From Bacteroidales bacterium (GTDB taxonomy: Bacteria > Bacteroidota > Bacteroidia > Bacteroidales > VadinHA17): DNA of 7,029 bases. The position numbers and the translations under genes are program-made. Below, one piece after another: positions 6,593 through 7,029 of this stretch. Position 1 is the first letter of the stretch. Every line of letters starts with the position of its first letter. Under the pieces are notes generated by a model. The model searched no databases. It was given only the letters and a program-made list of their open reading frames with translations, and was not told the origin of the DNA. The DNA lies in contig DNOQ01000304.1 in NCBI GenBank assembly GCA_003501665.1, forward strand, positions 1 to 7,029, written 5' to 3'.

Positions 6593-7029
6593 TCAGTTCA
6601 CAGGAAAAATAATAACCTTCTTTTTTGGGAAAGATCCGTCGGGCAAAGGTTTTCGTTTCACCTCGGTGAAATCAATGGGAGAGCTAAGCTTCAGCAACTT
6701 CAATATTTCTTCAAGGGATTCTTCCTGAAATGTTGCATGATATCTGTAATCATGCAACTCCTTCCCCCGAAGTTCGATATCTACGTTAAAGAGCATGCTC
6801 AGTTTGTTTAAGACCGTACTCAGCGGCTCATTCCGGAAGATCAGCTTCCCGTCCTTCCAGGCAATATATTTGTAGGTGTCATCTTCAATAACTGAATTTT
6901 CTTTTGACTGCCGGTTTAAAGTAAAATGCTGATCAGTATCAAGCTCGGAGATTAATCTTATATTCTTTTCATTATCGAATTCGTTTATAAAGACTTTTCC
7001 CGAAATCAGACTTACTTCTGTTACCGGAT
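6593..7029 (-). CDS. FecR-family anti-sigma factor, C-terminal fragment
   Basis: The frame is open at the right edge and ends in TGA at 6595-6593, giving 144 visible residues. The fragment begins in the FecR domain (VSLISGKVFINEF, residues 5-17 of the fragment) and continues into the C-terminal DUF4974-type domain: YIAWKDGKLIFRNEPLSTVL (54-73), LFNVDIEL (79-86), then a YHATFQEESLEEILKLLKL block (96-114). An apparent start at Met78 of the fragment is only an internal codon, since the conserved sequence continues upstream of it. By family knowledge FecR proteins span the inner membrane, hold an ECF sigma factor in the cytoplasm, and receive a signal in the periplasm from the STN domain of a TonB-dependent transducer. 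The susC downstream has exactly such a domain. The cytoplasmic and transmembrane parts lie outside the window, and the sigma gene is expected beyond the edge but is not seen. The family call is firm; pairing with this susC is inferred from adjacency. Confidence 0.9.
   Translation of the reverse strand, partial: PVTEVSLISGKVFINEFDNEKNIRLISELDTDQHFTLNRQSKENSVIEDDTYKYIAWKDGKLIFRNEPLSTVLNKLSMLFNVDIELRGKELHDYRYHATFQEESLEEILKLLKLSSPIDFTEVKRKPLPDGSFPKKKVIIFPVN

Noticed and set aside
6593..6796. A 67-codon stand-alone gene starting at an internal Met
   Set aside because: The same frame continues upstream to the window edge with typical FecR/DUF4974 sequence, so this is the tail of a longer gene.

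Overview
This window looks like part of a polysaccharide utilization-type locus (PUL) from a member of the Bacteroidetes. The evidence is an adjacent SusC/SusD pair, a FecR-type anti-sigma factor with the Bacteroidetes-type C-terminal domain, AT-rich intergenic DNA, start codons without clear Shine-Dalgarno sequences, and a promoter candidate close to the Bacteroidetes -33/-7 consensus. I cannot place it below phylum from the sequence alone. Every gene I can support lies on the minus strand, so transcription runs from high to low coordinates.

In order of transcription: (1) 7029-6593 holds the C-terminal 144 residues of a FecR-family anti-sigma factor, open at the window edge. (2) 6592-6396 is a 197-base intergenic region with a strong hairpin (6471-6498, then T5 on the plus strand) and, just downstream in the minus direction, a SusC promoter candidate (TTTA-N19-TACCTTTT, 6468-6438). 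(3) 6395-2970 encodes a 1141-residue SusC-type TonB-dependent outer membrane transporter with an N-terminal STN signalling domain. (4) 2959-1490 encodes a 489-residue SusD-type surface lipoprotein. (5) 1489-281 encodes a 402-residue putative lipoprotein that reads as a beta-propeller of no family I can name. Its ATG abuts the susD stop codon, and a perfect 16-bp inverted repeat lies over its lipobox codons. (6) 226-1 holds the N-terminal 75 residues of a secreted sialidase/BNR-like propeller protein that runs off the window.

The likely logic is as follows. SusD captures a glycan or glycan fragment at the surface and SusC imports it, while the two propeller proteins bind or process the ligand outside the cytoplasm. 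The STN domain of SusC and the neighbouring FecR imply that the substrate is sensed through a transporter-FecR-ECF sigma cascade. The sigma gene would be expected beyond the right edge, upstream of fecR, but is not visible here. The substrate cannot be deduced from the window.

The gene content is a recognisable PUL, not a new kind of system. The parts most worth a second look are the exact inverted repeat at the start of the 402-residue gene, the plus-strand-biased terminator-like hairpin upstream of susC (a possible end point for an antisense RNA), and the unnamed propeller lipoprotein.
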